Positions 41,875 to 50,610 of a DNA stretch of 64,000 nucleotides are shown one piece after another. The stretch covers positions 1,418,481 through 1,482,480 of the forward strand of contig NZ_OZ007030.1 in assembly GCF_963931595.1 (NCBI RefSeq), given 5' to 3'. How positions within the stretch are numbered: the first letter of the stretch is position 1; each line of letters begins with the position of its first letter. The DNA comes from an uncultured Subdoligranulum sp. GTDB taxonomy: Bacteria > Bacillota > Clostridia > Oscillospirales > Ruminococcaceae. The position numbers and the translations under genes were made by a program. The notes beneath the pieces were generated by a model. That model ran no database searches and was not told where the DNA came from. It saw only the letters and a list, made by a program, of their open reading frames with translations.

Positions 41875-42627
41875 TTACATGCCCATACCGCCGTCCACAC
41901 ACAGCACCTGGCCGGTGATGTAGGAGGCCTCTTCGCTGGCCAGGAAGGCCACCGCCTGGGCCACTTCCTCGGCGCGGCCGATGCGACCTGCCGGGACAGC
42001 GCCGAGCGCCGCCGTTTTGGCCGCGTCGGACATGGCGGCGGTCATATCCGTATCGATAAAACCGGGCGCCACCGCGTTGACGGTCACACCCCGGGCCGCG
42101 AACTCCTTGGCCAGGCTCTTGGTCAGGCCGATCAGTCCCGCCTTGCTGGCGGCGTAGTTGCTCTGCCCGGCGTTGCCGTGCAGGCCCACCACGCTGCTGA
42201 GGTTGATGATCCGGCCATACCGCTGGCGCATCATCAGTTTGCAGGCGGTCTTGCTGCAGAAGAACGCCCCCTTGAGGTTGGCATTGATGACTTTGTCGAA
42301 GTCTTCTTCCTTCATGCGCAGGATCAGCTTGTCGGCTGTGACGCCAGCGTTGTTGACCAGCACGTCCAGACGCCCGAAGGTCTGGGCCGCGCCCTCCACC
42401 AGGCTCTGGCACTGGGCGGGATCGGTCACATCCGCCTGCTGCGTAATGGCCTGCACGCCCAGTGCCCGGCAATCGGCGGCCGTCTGTTCCGCCGCAGCCG
42501 AGCTGGACGCATAGTTGACACAGACATCAAAGCCTGCCTTGGCCAGCGCCAGGCAGATGGCCCGGCCGATGCCGCGGCCGCCGCCGGTGACCAGCGCCGC
42601 GCGGCGCATTCCCTGTTCCTCGCTCAT
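41875..42627 (-). CDS. fabG: 3-oxoacyl-ACP reductase FabG
   Basis: NADPH-dependent short-chain reductase of fatty acid elongation, 250 residues. Cofactor loop TGGGRGIGRAI at 15-25, NNAGVT near 91, and the Ser-Tyr-Lys catalytic set in NLSSVVGLHGNAGQSNYAASKAG near 141-160. ATG overlaps the fabD stop (ATGA). Its place in the fab operon distinguishes it from other short-chain dehydrogenases. Confidence 0.95.
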   Translation of the reverse strand: MSEEQGMRRAALVTGGGRGIGRAICLALAKAGFDVCVNYASSSAAAEQTAADCRALGVQAITQQADVTDPAQCQSLVEGAAQTFGRLDVLVNNAGVTADKLILRMKEEDFDKVINANLKGAFFCSKTACKLMMRQRYGRIINLSSVVGLHGNAGQSNYAASKAGLIGLTKSLAKEFAARGVTVNAVAPGFIDTDMTAAMSDAAKTAALGAVPAGRIGRAEEVAQAVAFLASEEASYITGQVLCVDGGMGM

Positions 42628-43568
42628 GCCTGGACCTCCTTCAGTTCTGCCACAGCCTTTTCAAAGTCGGCAGCCGTCTCAATGTTCAGGCAGCGGATGG
42701 TACTGCCCACCGTCTTCTTCACGAACCCGCTGATGGTATGGCCGGGTCCGATTTCCACCACGGTGTCCACACCCAGGTCCGCCAGACGGCGGATGGTGTC
42801 CTCCAGATACACACTGCTCTGGACCTGCCGCACCAGCAGATCGGCAATGGAATCCGCGGGAGCCTTTTCATGGCCCAGGCAGTTGAAGAGCACCGGCATG
42901 CGCATGGGCGCAAACTTCACGGTCTGGAACCGCTCGGCCAGCGCCACGGCGGCCGGATGCATGAGAATGGTGTGGAAGGGGCCGCTGACTTTCAGGGGCA
43001 GGCAGCGCTTGGCGCCCGCCTCCTTGGCCAGTTCGGCAGCGCGGTCCACGGCAGCCTTTTCCCCGCCGATAACCAGCTGGCCGGGGCAGTTGTAGTTGCA
43101 GATCTGCACCACGCCCAGGGAGGAAGCCTCCTCACAGCAGGCCTGCAGCTTGTCGCGGTCCAGCATCAGGACGGCGGTCATGCCGCAGTCCAGGCCCTCG
43201 GACGCCTTGGCCATGGCCTGGCCGCGGAAGGCCACCAGCTCCACAGCACTCTTGGCGTCCAGCACATCGGCACATTCCAGCGCCGAGTACTCGCCCAATG
43301 AAAGGCCCGCCGCGTAGTCGGGGCGGATGCCGGCATCCGCCAGCATGGCCGTCACACCGGCGGCGAAGGCCACCATGCAGGGCTGGGTGTAACGGGTCAG
43401 GTTGATGACCCCCTGGGGATCCTCGAAGCAGGTGGTCTTGAGATCAAAATCCAGTACCGAGTCAGCCTCATCAAAGACTTTGCGGAAAACCGGCGACGCC
43501 TCGTACAGATCGGCGCCCATCCCGGCGTGCTGGCTGCCCTGGCCGGCATACAAAAATGCGAGTTTCAT
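42624..43568 (-). CDS. fabD: Malonyl-CoA:ACP transacylase FabD
   Basis: Transfers malonyl from CoA to ACP; alpha/beta hydrolase-like, 314 residues. YAGQGSQHAGMG at 7-18 forms the oxyanion region, the nucleophile Ser lies in GLSLGEYSAL near 88-97, and the catalytic His in SGPFHTILM near 200. Positioned between fabK and fabG with a 15-bp gap before and a 4-bp overlap after. Confidence 0.96.
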   Translation of the reverse strand: MKLAFLYAGQGSQHAGMGADLYEASPVFRKVFDEADSVLDFDLKTTCFEDPQGVINLTRYTQPCMVAFAAGVTAMLADAGIRPDYAAGLSLGEYSALECADVLDAKSAVELVAFRGQAMAKASEGLDCGMTAVLMLDRDKLQACCEEASSLGVVQICNYNCPGQLVIGGEKAAVDRAAELAKEAGAKRCLPLKVSGPFHTILMHPAAVALAERFQTVKFAPMRMPVLFNCLGHEKAPADSIADLLVRQVQSSVYLEDTIRRLADLGVDTVVEIGPGHTISGFVKKTVGSTIRCLNIETAADFEKAVAELKEVQA

Positions 43569-43583
43569 CCTGATGTACTCCTT

Positions 43584-44522
43584 TTATACCTTCATCTGGC
43601 CCATCTCTTGCAGACGGGTACGGCAGTCGGTCATCATCTCGTCGAGAATGTCAGCCACGGGGCGCACGCCCTTGAGCATGCCGGCCACCTGACCGGCCAT
43701 CAGGCTGCCCGTCTCGGTATCGCCGTCAAACACGGCGCGGCGCAGGCTGCCCAGCGTGTACTTTTCCAGTTCCATCTTGTCGGCACCGGCCTTTTCCTGG
43801 CGGACATACTCCCGGCTCATCCGGTTTTTCAGCACCCGGACCGGGGTGCCGCCGATGCGGCCGGTGACGATGGTGTCGCTGTCCTTCGCCTTGATCAGTG
43901 CCGCCTTGTAGTTAGGATGAATGGGGCATTCCTCCGAGACCAGCAGGCAGGTGCCGATCTGGGCACCGCAGGCGCCCAGCGCAAAGGCTGCCGCCAGCTG
44001 ACGGCCGTCGGCGATGCCGCCCGCCGCAATGACGGGCACATCCACGGCATCCACCACCTGGGGCACCAGCGCCATGGTGGCCATCTCGCCCACATGGCCA
44101 CCGCTCTCGGTACCCTCCGCGATCACGGCATCCGCGCCGCATTTGACCAGATGCTTGGCCAGCACCGCAGCCGCCACCACAGGAATCACCGTGATGCCGG
44201 CCTTTTTCCAGCTCTCCATGTACTTGCCGGGGTTGCCCGCGCCGGTGGTGACAAAGCGGACGCCTTCCTCCACCACGATCTGGGCAAACGCATCCGCCTG
44301 GGGATGCATCAGCATGATGTTGACGCCGAACGGCTTGTCGGTGAGTTGTTTGGCGCGGCGGATATTCTCCCGCAGCGAATCGGTATTCATACCGCCCGAA
44401 CCGATCAGACCCAACGCGCCGGCGTTGGCGCAGGCGGCGGCAAATTCGCCGGTGGCAATGTTGGCCATGCCGCCCTGAATCAGAGGATACCGGGTACCGA
44501 GAATCTCGTTCAGCAGTTTCAT
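43584..44522 (-). CDS. fabK: Enoyl-ACP reductase II FabK
   Basis: FMN-dependent NAD(P)H enoyl-ACP reductase, TIM barrel of the nitronate monooxygenase superfamily, 312 residues. Visible: YPLIQGGMANIATGEFAAA near 12-30, VTTGAGNPGKY near 85, EGTESGGHVGEM near 136-147, VPVIAAGGIADGR near 160. Its place in a fab operon distinguishes it from nitronate monooxygenase. FabK enzymes are intrinsically insensitive to triclosan, unlike FabI; no fabI or fabL is in the window. ATG overlaps the fabH stop. Confidence 0.93.
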   Translation of the reverse strand: MKLLNEILGTRYPLIQGGMANIATGEFAAACANAGALGLIGSGGMNTDSLRENIRRAKQLTDKPFGVNIMLMHPQADAFAQIVVEEGVRFVTTGAGNPGKYMESWKKAGITVIPVVAAAVLAKHLVKCGADAVIAEGTESGGHVGEMATMALVPQVVDAVDVPVIAAGGIADGRQLAAAFALGACGAQIGTCLLVSEECPIHPNYKAALIKAKDSDTIVTGRIGGTPVRVLKNRMSREYVRQEKAGADKMELEKYTLGSLRRAVFDGDTETGSLMAGQVAGMLKGVRPVADILDEMMTDCRTRLQEMGQMKV

Positions 44523-45469
44523 ACGACGCTTCCTTTCACAGTGAGCAACATACCGCCCCAGGTCAGGCCGCCGCCAAAGCCGATACAGGCAAGACGCATG
44601 CCCGGCTGCAGGCGGCCGTTCTCATACAATTCATTCAGCGCCACCGGAATGCTGGCGGCACTGGTATTGCCATGGCGGTCCATATTCTTGTAGAATTTTT
44701 CGGGGTCGGCCTTCAGCTTTTTCACACAGTGGTCAATGATACGGCTGTTGGCCTGGTGGCACACCACCCAGTCCAGATCGTCCAGCGTGTGGTGGGTGGC
44801 CTCCAGCACCGCCTCCAGCGTGCGGGGCAGCGCTTCCACCGCGAAGCGGAACACTGCCCGGCCGTCCATCCGAATGGGCCCGCAGGGCGGCGTTTCAATG
44901 GCCATATCGCCCCGGGCGCCCAGATCCACCGCGAAGTCCACACCGTCCACCAGTTCAAAGAGTACGGCGCCCGCACCGTCGCCGAACAGCACACAGGTGT
45001 TGCGGTCGGTCATGTCCATCAGGCGGGAAAGCTGTTCGCACCCGATCACCAGCGCATAGCGCCGGCTGTCCTCCGGGCGGGTGGCCAGCAGGCCCCGGGC
45101 CACAGCGGCCCCATAGATAAAGCCGGAGCAGGCGGCATTTACATCCAGTACCGGGATATCCTGCGCCAGGCCCAGTTCATGCTGCACCAGGCAGGCGGTG
45201 CTGGGGGTGGCATACGCCCCGGACAGGGTGGCACAGACACAGCAGCCGATCTGTTCCGGCTGCAGCCCGCTGCGCTCCAGTGCCTGCCGTGCGGCCGCAA
45301 TGGCCAGCGTGGCGGCGGTCTCCCCTTCCGAGCAGAAATGACGCTGCCGAATGCCGGTGCGTGTGGTGATCCATTCATCGCTGGTATCCACCAGCTTGCT
45401 CAAATCCTCGTTGGTCACCACACGGCCGGGCAGCGCCCCGCCGGTGGCAATCAGCTGCAAACCTTCCAT
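44519..45469 (-). CDS. fabH: 3-oxoacyl-ACP synthase III FabH
   Basis: Initiates fatty acid synthesis by condensing acyl-CoA with malonyl-ACP; 316 residues. Cys-His-Asn triad is visible: Cys in VNAACSGFIYG near 112, His in VVCHQANSRIIDH near 238, Asn in HGNTSAASIP near 268. TSDEWITTRTGIRQRHF near 29-45 is a family signature. 22 bp separate it from accA. Primer preference (acetyl or branched) is not evident. Confidence 0.96.
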   Translation of the reverse strand: MEGLQLIATGGALPGRVVTNEDLSKLVDTSDEWITTRTGIRQRHFCSEGETAATLAIAAARQALERSGLQPEQIGCCVCATLSGAYATPSTACLVQHELGLAQDIPVLDVNAACSGFIYGAAVARGLLATRPEDSRRYALVIGCEQLSRLMDMTDRNTCVLFGDGAGAVLFELVDGVDFAVDLGARGDMAIETPPCGPIRMDGRAVFRFAVEALPRTLEAVLEATHHTLDDLDWVVCHQANSRIIDHCVKKLKADPEKFYKNMDRHGNTSAASIPVALNELYENGRLQPGMRLACIGFGGGLTWGGMLLTVKGSVV

Positions 45470-45491
45470 AAGCTCCCTCGATCCGTTTTTC

Positions 45492-46463
45492 TCACAGTCC
45501 GATCTGGCGGTACTTTTTGTACCGCTGGTCGGCCAGTGCCTTGCCGCTCATCTTGCACAGCTGGGTCAGATGCCGTTCCAGCGCGGCATCCACAGCCGCA
45601 AACAGCGCCTCGTGATCCCGCTGCGCACCGCCCAGAGGCTCGGGGATGACTTCCTCCACGATGCCGTCTTCCAAAAGGTCCTGGGCAGTCAGCTTCATGA
45701 TCTCGCAGGCTTCCCCGCTGCGGGAGGAGTCCTTCCACAGAATGCTGGCAAAGCCTTCCGGGCTGAGCACCGAATACACGGCGTTCTCCAGCATGAGAAT
45801 CCGGTTGGCCACGCCCAGACCCAGCGCGCCGCCGCTGCTGCCCTCGCCGGTGACCACCGAGATGATGGGCACCGTCAGGCCGCTCATCTCCGCCAGGTTG
45901 CGGGCGATGGCCTCTCCCTGGCCGCGCTCCTCCGCTTCCTTGCCGGGGTAGGCGCCCGGGGTATCGATAAAGGTGATGATGGGACGGCCGAACTTTTCCG
46001 CCTGCTCCATCAGGCGCAGCGCCTTGCGGTACCCATCCGGCTCCGGCATGCCGAACCGGAAGTGCATGTTTTCTTCCAGTGTGGACCCTTTGCGGTGGCC
46101 GATCACGGTAACCGGGACGCCCTTGTACCGGGCAATGCCGCCCAGGATGCTGGGATCATCGCTGCATTCCCGGTCGCCGCGCTGCTCAAAGAAATCGGTA
46201 AACAGCGCCTGGATGTACTCGTCAATGCGGGGCCGTCCCTGATGCCGGGCCAGGAATACACGGTCCGCCGGCGTCAGTTCCCGGCACTGTTCCAGCAGCG
46301 CATCCCGCCGGGCTTTCAGCTCGTCCAGGGATTCCGCTTCCGTCGAGGCACCCTTTTCCTCCCCCAGCAGCTGGCTTTCCGCCTCATCCTCCACTGTGGG
46401 ATGTTCCAGCGCACCAATGCGCCGGTCCAGGGATTCCACTTCCTTCAAAATGTCTTTGATCAT
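45492..46463 (-). CDS. accA: Acetyl-CoA carboxylase carboxyltransferase alpha subunit
   Basis: Half of the carboxyltransferase that transfers CO2 from carboxybiotin to acetyl-CoA; 323 residues. [24 protein letters not shown] near 126, [23 protein letters not shown] near 165 and [15 protein letters not shown] near 204 are crotonase-fold signatures of AccA. ATG overlaps the accD stop. Biotin carboxylase (accC) and carrier (accB) are not encoded in this operon. Confidence 0.96.
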   Translation of the reverse strand: MIKDILKEVESLDRRIGALEHPTVEDEAESQLLGEEKGASTEAESLDELKARRDALLEQCRELTPADRVFLARHQGRPRIDEYIQALFTDFFEQRGDRECSDDPSILGGIARYKGVPVTVIGHRKGSTLEENMHFRFGMPEPDGYRKALRLMEQAEKFGRPIITFIDTPGAYPGKEAEERGQGEAIARNLAEMSGLTVPIISVVTGEGSSGGALGLGVANRILMLENAVYSVLSPEGFASILWKDSSRSGEACEIMKLTAQDLLEDGIVEEVIPEPLGGAQRDHEALFAAVDAALERHLTQLCKMSGKALADQRYKKYRQIGL

Positions 46464-47344
46464 GCGCCGCGCTTCCTTCCTTGTGTGTGCAGCTGGAGCA
46501 GCTGCACCAGCGTCTGCTTCATCTCGCCGCGGGGTACCACTTTATCCACAAAACCGTGGTCCAGCAGGTATTCCGCGCGCTGGAATCCCTTGGGCAGCTT
46601 TTCTCCGATGGTCTGCTCAATGACGCGGGGACCGGCAAAGCCGATCAGCGCATTGGGCTCCGCCAGCGTGATGTCGCCCAGGCTGGCAAAGCTGGCCGTC
46701 ACGCCGCCGGTGGTGGGATGGGTCAGGTAGCTGATGTACAGCCCGCCCCTGGCCTGGAACCGCTGGATGGCGGCGCTGGTCTTGGCCATCTGCATCAGGC
46801 TGAAGATACCTTCCTGCATGCGGGCGCCGCCGCTGGCCGAGAAGATGATCAGCGGCAGCCGCTTGCTGGTGGCATATTCCACGGCGCGGGTGATCCGCTC
46901 CCCCACGGCCGTGCCCATACTGCCCATAAAGAACCGGCTGTCCAGTACCGCCACCACGGCCGGAATGCCGCCGATTTTGCCGTAGGCTGTCACCACCGCA
47001 TCGTTCAGGCCGGTCTTGGCGCGCTGTTTGGTAAGCTTCTCGTCGTAGCCCGGGAATGCCAGCACATTCTTGCCTTCCAGCTCGCCGTCCAGTTCCCGGA
47101 AAGTGCCGTGGTCCAGCACCATGCTCAGACGATAATACCCACCCACCGGGTGATGATACCCGCAGTTGGGGCAGACGTACAGCGTGCTGGCCCAGACCTG
47201 CCGCGTGGCACGGCGCTCACATTTTTTGCAGGTGAAAAATTCCGGTGCCTGCCAACGGGGATTGTCGGTACCGGCATCCCGGCGCGCCTTGAGCTGAAAA
47301 GCCCGCTCCCGGGGAGTGAGGGCAAAGATCTTGCTGACATTCAT
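46460..47344 (-). CDS. accD: Acetyl-CoA carboxylase carboxyltransferase beta subunit
   Basis: Partner of AccA, 294 residues. An N-terminal four-cysteine zinc ribbon is visible as [13 protein letters not shown] then [18 protein letters not shown] (about residues 39-70). The crotonase-fold core includes [14 protein letters not shown] near 137 and [11 protein letters not shown] near 163. Starts 35 bp after acpP and overlaps accA. Confidence 0.96.
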   Translation of the reverse strand: MNVSKIFALTPRERAFQLKARRDAGTDNPRWQAPEFFTCKKCERRATRQVWASTLYVCPNCGYHHPVGGYYRLSMVLDHGTFRELDGELEGKNVLAFPGYDEKLTKQRAKTGLNDAVVTAYGKIGGIPAVVAVLDSRFFMGSMGTAVGERITRAVEYATSKRLPLIIFSASGGARMQEGIFSLMQMAKTSAAIQRFQARGGLYISYLTHPTTGGVTASFASLGDITLAEPNALIGFAGPRVIEQTIGEKLPKGFQRAEYLLDHGFVDKVVPRGEMKQTLVQLLQLHTQGRKRGA

Positions 47345-47379
47345 GCGTGAAGACCTCCTGTTTGAAAGATGGAAGAATA

Positions 47380-47607
47380 TCAGGCGTTCTCGGTCAGGTA
47401 GTTGAAGATGTCGCCCACGGTCTTCATATTGCCCAGTTCCTCATCGGGAATGGCAGTGCCGAACTTTTCCTCCAGCGCCATGTTCAGTTCCACGGCGTCC
47501 AGGCTGTCGGCATTCAGGTCGTCCGCCAGGCTGGCTTCCATCGTAACGGCGTCGGCATCGGCGTTCAGGGTCTCCACGATCACGTTCTTCAGTTCTTCAA
47601 AAGTCAT
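47380..47607 (-). CDS. acpP: Acyl carrier protein
   Basis: Acidic four-helix carrier of growing acyl chains, 75 residues. The phosphopantetheine attachment serine is in LNADSLDAVELNMALEEKFG (DSL at about residues 34-36). It is the first gene of the fab operon, behind a near-consensus promoter; GGAG lies upstream of the ATG. Codon and amino-acid makeup are normal for ACP. Confidence 0.97.
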   Translation of the reverse strand: MTFEELKNVIVETLNADADAVTMEASLADDLNADSLDAVELNMALEEKFGTAIPDEELGNMKTVGDIFNYLTENA

Positions 47608-47653
47608 GGGAATACACTCCTTGGTTTAATATTTTTTCTGTTCGTAATTTCAC

Positions 47654-47738
47654 CTAAATTTATTTAGCTAAAAGAACAGTACCATTATACTCTGTTTCCC
47701 ATTATTGTCAATAAATTTATCTTAATATTTTTAGCTAA
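47654..47738 (-). promoter_or_regulatory. Candidate operators flanking the fab promoter
   Basis: Perfect palindrome TTTAGCTAAA (47663-47672) just downstream of the -10, overlapped by a second palindrome CTAAATTTATTTAG (47654-47667); another TTAGCTAA (47731-47738) lies upstream of the -35. The two TTAGCTAA centres are 67 bp apart and bracket the promoter, as expected for a repressor of the MarR or FapR type. Neither matches the Bacillus FapR site. Confidence 0.6.
47684..47711 (-). promoter_or_regulatory. Promoter of the fab operon
   Basis: Minus-strand TTGACA (47706-47711), 16-bp spacer, TATAAT (47684-47689): both hexamers are perfect. It lies in the most A+T-rich part of the window (about 47610-47830). 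Confidence 0.92.
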
Positions 47739-47822
47739 TTTTCTTGATTTTTCATTTTTCGCTTAAGTGTACAAAAGCAAGGGTTGTCTGCGCAAAATTT
47801 TTATATTTATCCAAAAAGCGTA

Positions 47823-47854
47823 CAAACAAAAAACGCCCGGAACACCGCCCGGGC
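47823..47854 (-). terminator. Second terminator downstream of tRNA-Gly
   Basis: GCCCGG (47835-47840) pairs with CCGGGC (47849-47854), 8-nt loop; the minus strand continues GTTTTTTGTTTG. It follows the first tRNA-Gly terminator by about 40 bp and shields the fab promoter. No gene lies in the 330 bp between acpP and tRNA-Gly. Confidence 0.7.
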
Positions 47855-47892
47855 TTTATTTTTATCAAAGTGCGTACTAAAGCGTGTACGCG

Positions 47893-47935
47893 CAAACAAA
47901 AAGAGCGCCGCAGTGTACGCTGCAACGCTCTTTTT
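47893..47935 (-). terminator. Terminator of tRNA-Gly
   Basis: AAAAAGAGCG (47898-47907) pairs with CGCTCTTTTT (47926-47935); the interior holds a GCAG/CTGC stem. The minus strand ends CTTTTTGTTTG. Confidence 0.88.
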
Positions 47936-47937
47936 TC

Positions 47938-48012
47938 TGGAGCAGGTGAAGGGAGTCGAACCCTCGTCCTCAGCTTGGAAGGCTGATGTACTAGCCGTTG
48001 TACGACACCTGC
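47938..48012 (-). tRNA. tRNA-Gly (anticodon UCC)
   Basis: Acceptor GCAGGTG / CACCTGC, discriminator T, encoded CCA. Anticodon stem TCAGC / GCTGA with loop CTTCCAA (UCC); T-arm GAGGGTTCGACTCCCTT. Unlike the tRNA-Leu in this window, its 3' CCA is genome-encoded. Confidence 0.96.
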
Positions 48013-48024
48013 ACGGTAATGAGT

Positions 48025-48054
48025 ATTATACCCGTGCAGGTGTGCCTTTGTCAA
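48025..48054 (-). promoter_or_regulatory. Promoter of tRNA-Gly
   Basis: Minus-strand TTGACA (48049-48054), 18-bp spacer, TATAAT (48025-48030), about 12 bases before the tRNA. Confidence 0.9.
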
Positions 48055-48119
48055 GAGGAAATTATGCCGGCTGCCCGCTTCCCTGTTTCTATTATAATAG
48101 GTATACCCGAAACCAGAAA

Positions 48120-48143
48120 CAGCCGGCAGTGTTCTGCCGGCTG
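48120..48143 (-). terminator. Hairpin terminator after pepT
   Basis: CAGCCGGCAG / CTGCCGGCTG, 10 bp with a 4-nt loop, 18 bp past the pepT stop. The minus-strand tail GTTTCTGGTTTC is only moderately T-rich. Confidence 0.7.
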
Positions 48144-48161
48144 CACTTTGCAAAGGGTTGC

Positions 48162-49376
48162 TTATTTGTAGAGATCCACCAGGTTCAGCAGGATTTCCAC
48201 ACTCTGGTCCATCTTTTCGGCCGTGATGCACTCGCAGGGGCCATGGAAGTTGAACCCGCCGGTGCCCAGGTTGGGGCACGGCAGACCCATATAGCTCAGC
48301 GTGGCGCCATCGGTGCCGCCGCGGACCGGCGCCTCGATGGGCTCCAGCCCCGCCGCGCGGATGGCCTTGCGGGCGTTTTCCACCAGATGGAAGTGGGGCT
48401 TGATCTTCTCCACCATATTGTAGTAGCTGTCCTTGATGTCCAGTTCCACCGTGCCGGCACCGTACCGCTCGTTCAGGCAGTCGGCAATATGCTGCATCTG
48501 CGCCTTGCGGGCTTCGAACTTGACGGCATCATGGTCACGCACAATATAGCCCAGATGCGCCAGCGTCACATCGCCCTGCATACTGGTCAGATGGAAGAAG
48601 CCTTCCCGGCCCTCGGTATGCTCCGGGCGGGAGAAAGCCGGCAGGGCCTGATGGAACTCGATGGCGATGTTCTGGGCGTTGCGCATGGCGTTTTTCGCGC
48701 TGCCGGGATGGACGCTGAAGCCGTGCACCGTCACCACGGCGGCTGCCGCATTGAAGTTTTCGTAGCTGATTTCGCCCACGTCGTCGCCATCCACCGTATA
48801 GGCGTAGGCCGCGCCGAAATGCGCCACATCAAACAGGCTGGCGCCTTCGCCAATCTCCTCATCGGGCGTGAAGCCGACACAGAGCTTGCCGTGGGGACGC
48901 TTTTCCGCCTGCACCCGCTCCAGCATCGTCATGATCTCGGCCACGCCAGCCTTGTCGTCAGCGCCCAGCAACGTGGAGCCGTCCGCCGTGATCAGCGTCT
49001 GGCCCTTCAGATTTTTCAGGAACCGGAAAGTCTCAGGGTCCAGCACTGCCCCCGTGGCAGGCAGCGTGACGGGACCGCCGTCATAGTCGGGATGGATCTG
49101 GGGATTCACATGCTCGCCGCTGGCGTCGTCCGCCGTATCCAGATGGGCGATGAAGCCCAGCGCTTTGGCCTCCTCCTGCCCCGGAGTGGCCGGCAGAGTG
49201 GCATACACATAGCAGTGCTCGTCCACATGGGCATCGGCAAGACCCAGCCCTTTCAGTTCTTCCACCAGCTGGCGAGCCAGATCAAACTGACGCATCGTGC
49301 TGGGGTGGGTCCCGGAATTGGGATCGGATGTGGTATACACTTTCACATAGTTCAGCAGTCGTTCATACGCACGCAT
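48162..49376 (-). CDS. pepT: Peptidase T (tripeptide aminopeptidase)
   Basis: Zinc-dependent M20 peptidase releasing the N-terminal residue of tripeptides; cytosolic, 404 residues, normal. First metal ligands in FIAHLDTADDASG near 75 (HxD), then LLGADDKAGVAEIMT near 138 and GFTPDEEIGEGA near 170 (catalytic Glu pair). VRGGTDGATLSYMGLPCPNLGTGG near 350 is the PepT signature. ATG 49376 follows GAGGAGGAAC; 33 in-frame upstream codons cover the promoter. Single-gene transcript, divergent from the glycan cluster. Confidence 0.96.
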   Translation of the reverse strand: MRAYERLLNYVKVYTTSDPNSGTHPSTMRQFDLARQLVEELKGLGLADAHVDEHCYVYATLPATPGQEEAKALGFIAHLDTADDASGEHVNPQIHPDYDGGPVTLPATGAVLDPETFRFLKNLKGQTLITADGSTLLGADDKAGVAEIMTMLERVQAEKRPHGKLCVGFTPDEEIGEGASLFDVAHFGAAYAYTVDGDDVGEISYENFNAAAAVVTVHGFSVHPGSAKNAMRNAQNIAIEFHQALPAFSRPEHTEGREGFFHLTSMQGDVTLAHLGYIVRDHDAVKFEARKAQMQHIADCLNERYGAGTVELDIKDSYYNMVEKIKPHFHLVENARKAIRAAGLEPIEAPVRGGTDGATLSYMGLPCPNLGTGGFNFHGPCECITAEKMDQSVEILLNLVDLYK

Positions 49377-49436
49377 GAAATTTGGTTCCTCCTCATAGAA
49401 ACAGGCCGGACAGGACCCGTTTTGCGTTTTTACGGT

Positions 49437-49465
49437 AGTATACCACAAAAAGCAGCAATTTCCAA
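49437..49465 (-). promoter_or_regulatory. Promoter of pepT
   Basis: Minus-strand TTGGAA (49460-49465), 17-bp spacer, TATACT (49437-49442) with an extended TGG. Confidence 0.75.
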
Positions 49466-49475
49466 GAGGATGCAC

Positions 49476-49504
49476 TTTTCAAACCCGGAGGAATGTGTTA
49501 AAAT
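49476..49504 (+). promoter_or_regulatory. Promoter of the capE glycan operon
   Basis: TTTTCA (49476-49481), 17-bp spacer, TAAAAT (49499-49504) with TGT before it (extended -10). The roughly 50-nt leader has a small TGCGT/ACGCA hairpin (49527-49540) and AAGGAGG before capE. Confidence 0.65.
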
Positions 49505-49560
49505 AGGAAAGATTATAAAGGAGATTTGCGTCCCGACGCAGAAATAATAAGGAGGCCTTT

Positions 49561-50610
49561 ATGGCAAGCACCATTTTCAAAGACAAAACCCTTCTGATCA
49601 CCGGCGGCACCGGCAGTTTCGGCCACACCGTGCTCAAGCACTTTCTGACCACCGACATCGGCGAAATCCGTATTTTCTCCCGTGACGAGAAAAAGCAGGA
49701 CGATATGCGCCACGAGCTGCAGGCCCAGTACCCCGAGCACTACGAGAAGGTCAAGTTCTACATCGGCGATGTGCGTAACATCCAGAGCCTGCGGGATGTG
49801 ATGCCCGGCGTCAACTTTATCTTCCATGCTGCGGCCCTCAAGCAGGTTCCCTCCTGCGAGTTCTTCCCCATGGAAGCAGTGCGCACCAACATCGAGGGTA
49901 CCGACAACATGCTTCACGCCGCCATCGAGGCCAACGTGGAGCGCGTAGTCTGCCTTTCCACCGACAAGGCCGCCTATCCCATCAACGCCATGGGCATCTC
50001 CAAGGCCATGATGGAACATGTCATTACCGCCAACGCCCGTGTCTCCGCCCAGCGCGGCGGCCCCGTCATCTGCTGCACCCGCTACGGCAACGTCATGTGC
50101 AGCCGCGGCAGCGTGATTCCGCTGTTTGTGGAACAGATCCGGGCCGGTCACCCCATCACCATCACCGACCCCAACATGACCCGTTTCCTCATGAACCTGG
50201 ACGAGGCTGTGGATCTGGTCATGTTCGCCTTTGAGCATGCCAACCCCGGCGACCTCTTCATCCAGAAGTCCGACGCCTCCACCATCGGGGACCTGGCCAA
50301 GGCCGTGCAGACGCTGTTCGGCGACACCGGCACCCGCATCATCGGTACCCGCCACGGCGAAAAACTCTACGAAACGCTGATGACCAAGGAAGAGCGCACC
50401 CGTTCCGAGGATATGGGCGGTTACTTCCGTGTGGCAGCCGACACCCGCGACCTGAACTACGACAAGTTCTTCGTCAAGGGCCAGGTGCACACCCAGGCGG
50501 ACGAGGACTACACCAGCCACAACACCCGCCGCCTGAATGTGGAGCAGACCATCGAAAAGATCATGACCACCGATTATATCAAGGAGGAGCTGGCCAAAAA
50601 TGCCCAATGA
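49561..50610 (+). CDS. capE: UDP-GlcNAc 4,6-dehydratase/5-epimerase (CapE type)
   Basis: First enzyme of the UDP-N-acetyl-L-fucosamine route: inverting dehydration of UDP-GlcNAc. Cytosolic extended SDR, 349 residues, without the membrane domain of WbpM-type enzymes. Rossmann loop TGGTGSFGHTVLKHF at 14-28, then RIFSRDEKKQDDMRH near 39, FHAAALKQVPSCEFFP near 90 and CLSTDKAAYPINAMGISK near 132 (M-x-x-x-K in place of the usual YxxxK, as in this subfamily). Overlaps capF by 11 bp; capF and capG follow in pathway order. Confidence 0.94.
   Translation: MASTIFKDKTLLITGGTGSFGHTVLKHFLTTDIGEIRIFSRDEKKQDDMRHELQAQYPEHYEKVKFYIGDVRNIQSLRDVMPGVNFIFHAAALKQVPSCEFFPMEAVRTNIEGTDNMLHAAIEANVERVVCLSTDKAAYPINAMGISKAMMEHVITANARVSAQRGGPVICCTRYGNVMCSRGSVIPLFVEQIRAGHPITITDPNMTRFLMNLDEAVDLVMFAFEHANPGDLFIQKSDASTIGDLAKAVQTLFGDTGTRIIGTRHGEKLYETLMTKEERTRSEDMGGYFRVAADTRDLNYDKFFVKGQVHTQADEDYTSHNTRRLNVEQTIEKIMTTDYIKEELAKNAQ

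Noticed and set aside
39949..43095. 1048-codon plus-strand frame over fabZ, fabF, fabG and fabD
   Set aside because: Shadow of four certain genes; composition typical of antisense frames in G+C-rich DNA.
47654..47711. FapR operator at the fab promoter
   Set aside because: The palindromes (TTTAGCTAAA, CTAAATTTATTTAG) do not fit the TTAGTACC-type FapR site, and no fapR/plsX gene is nearby.
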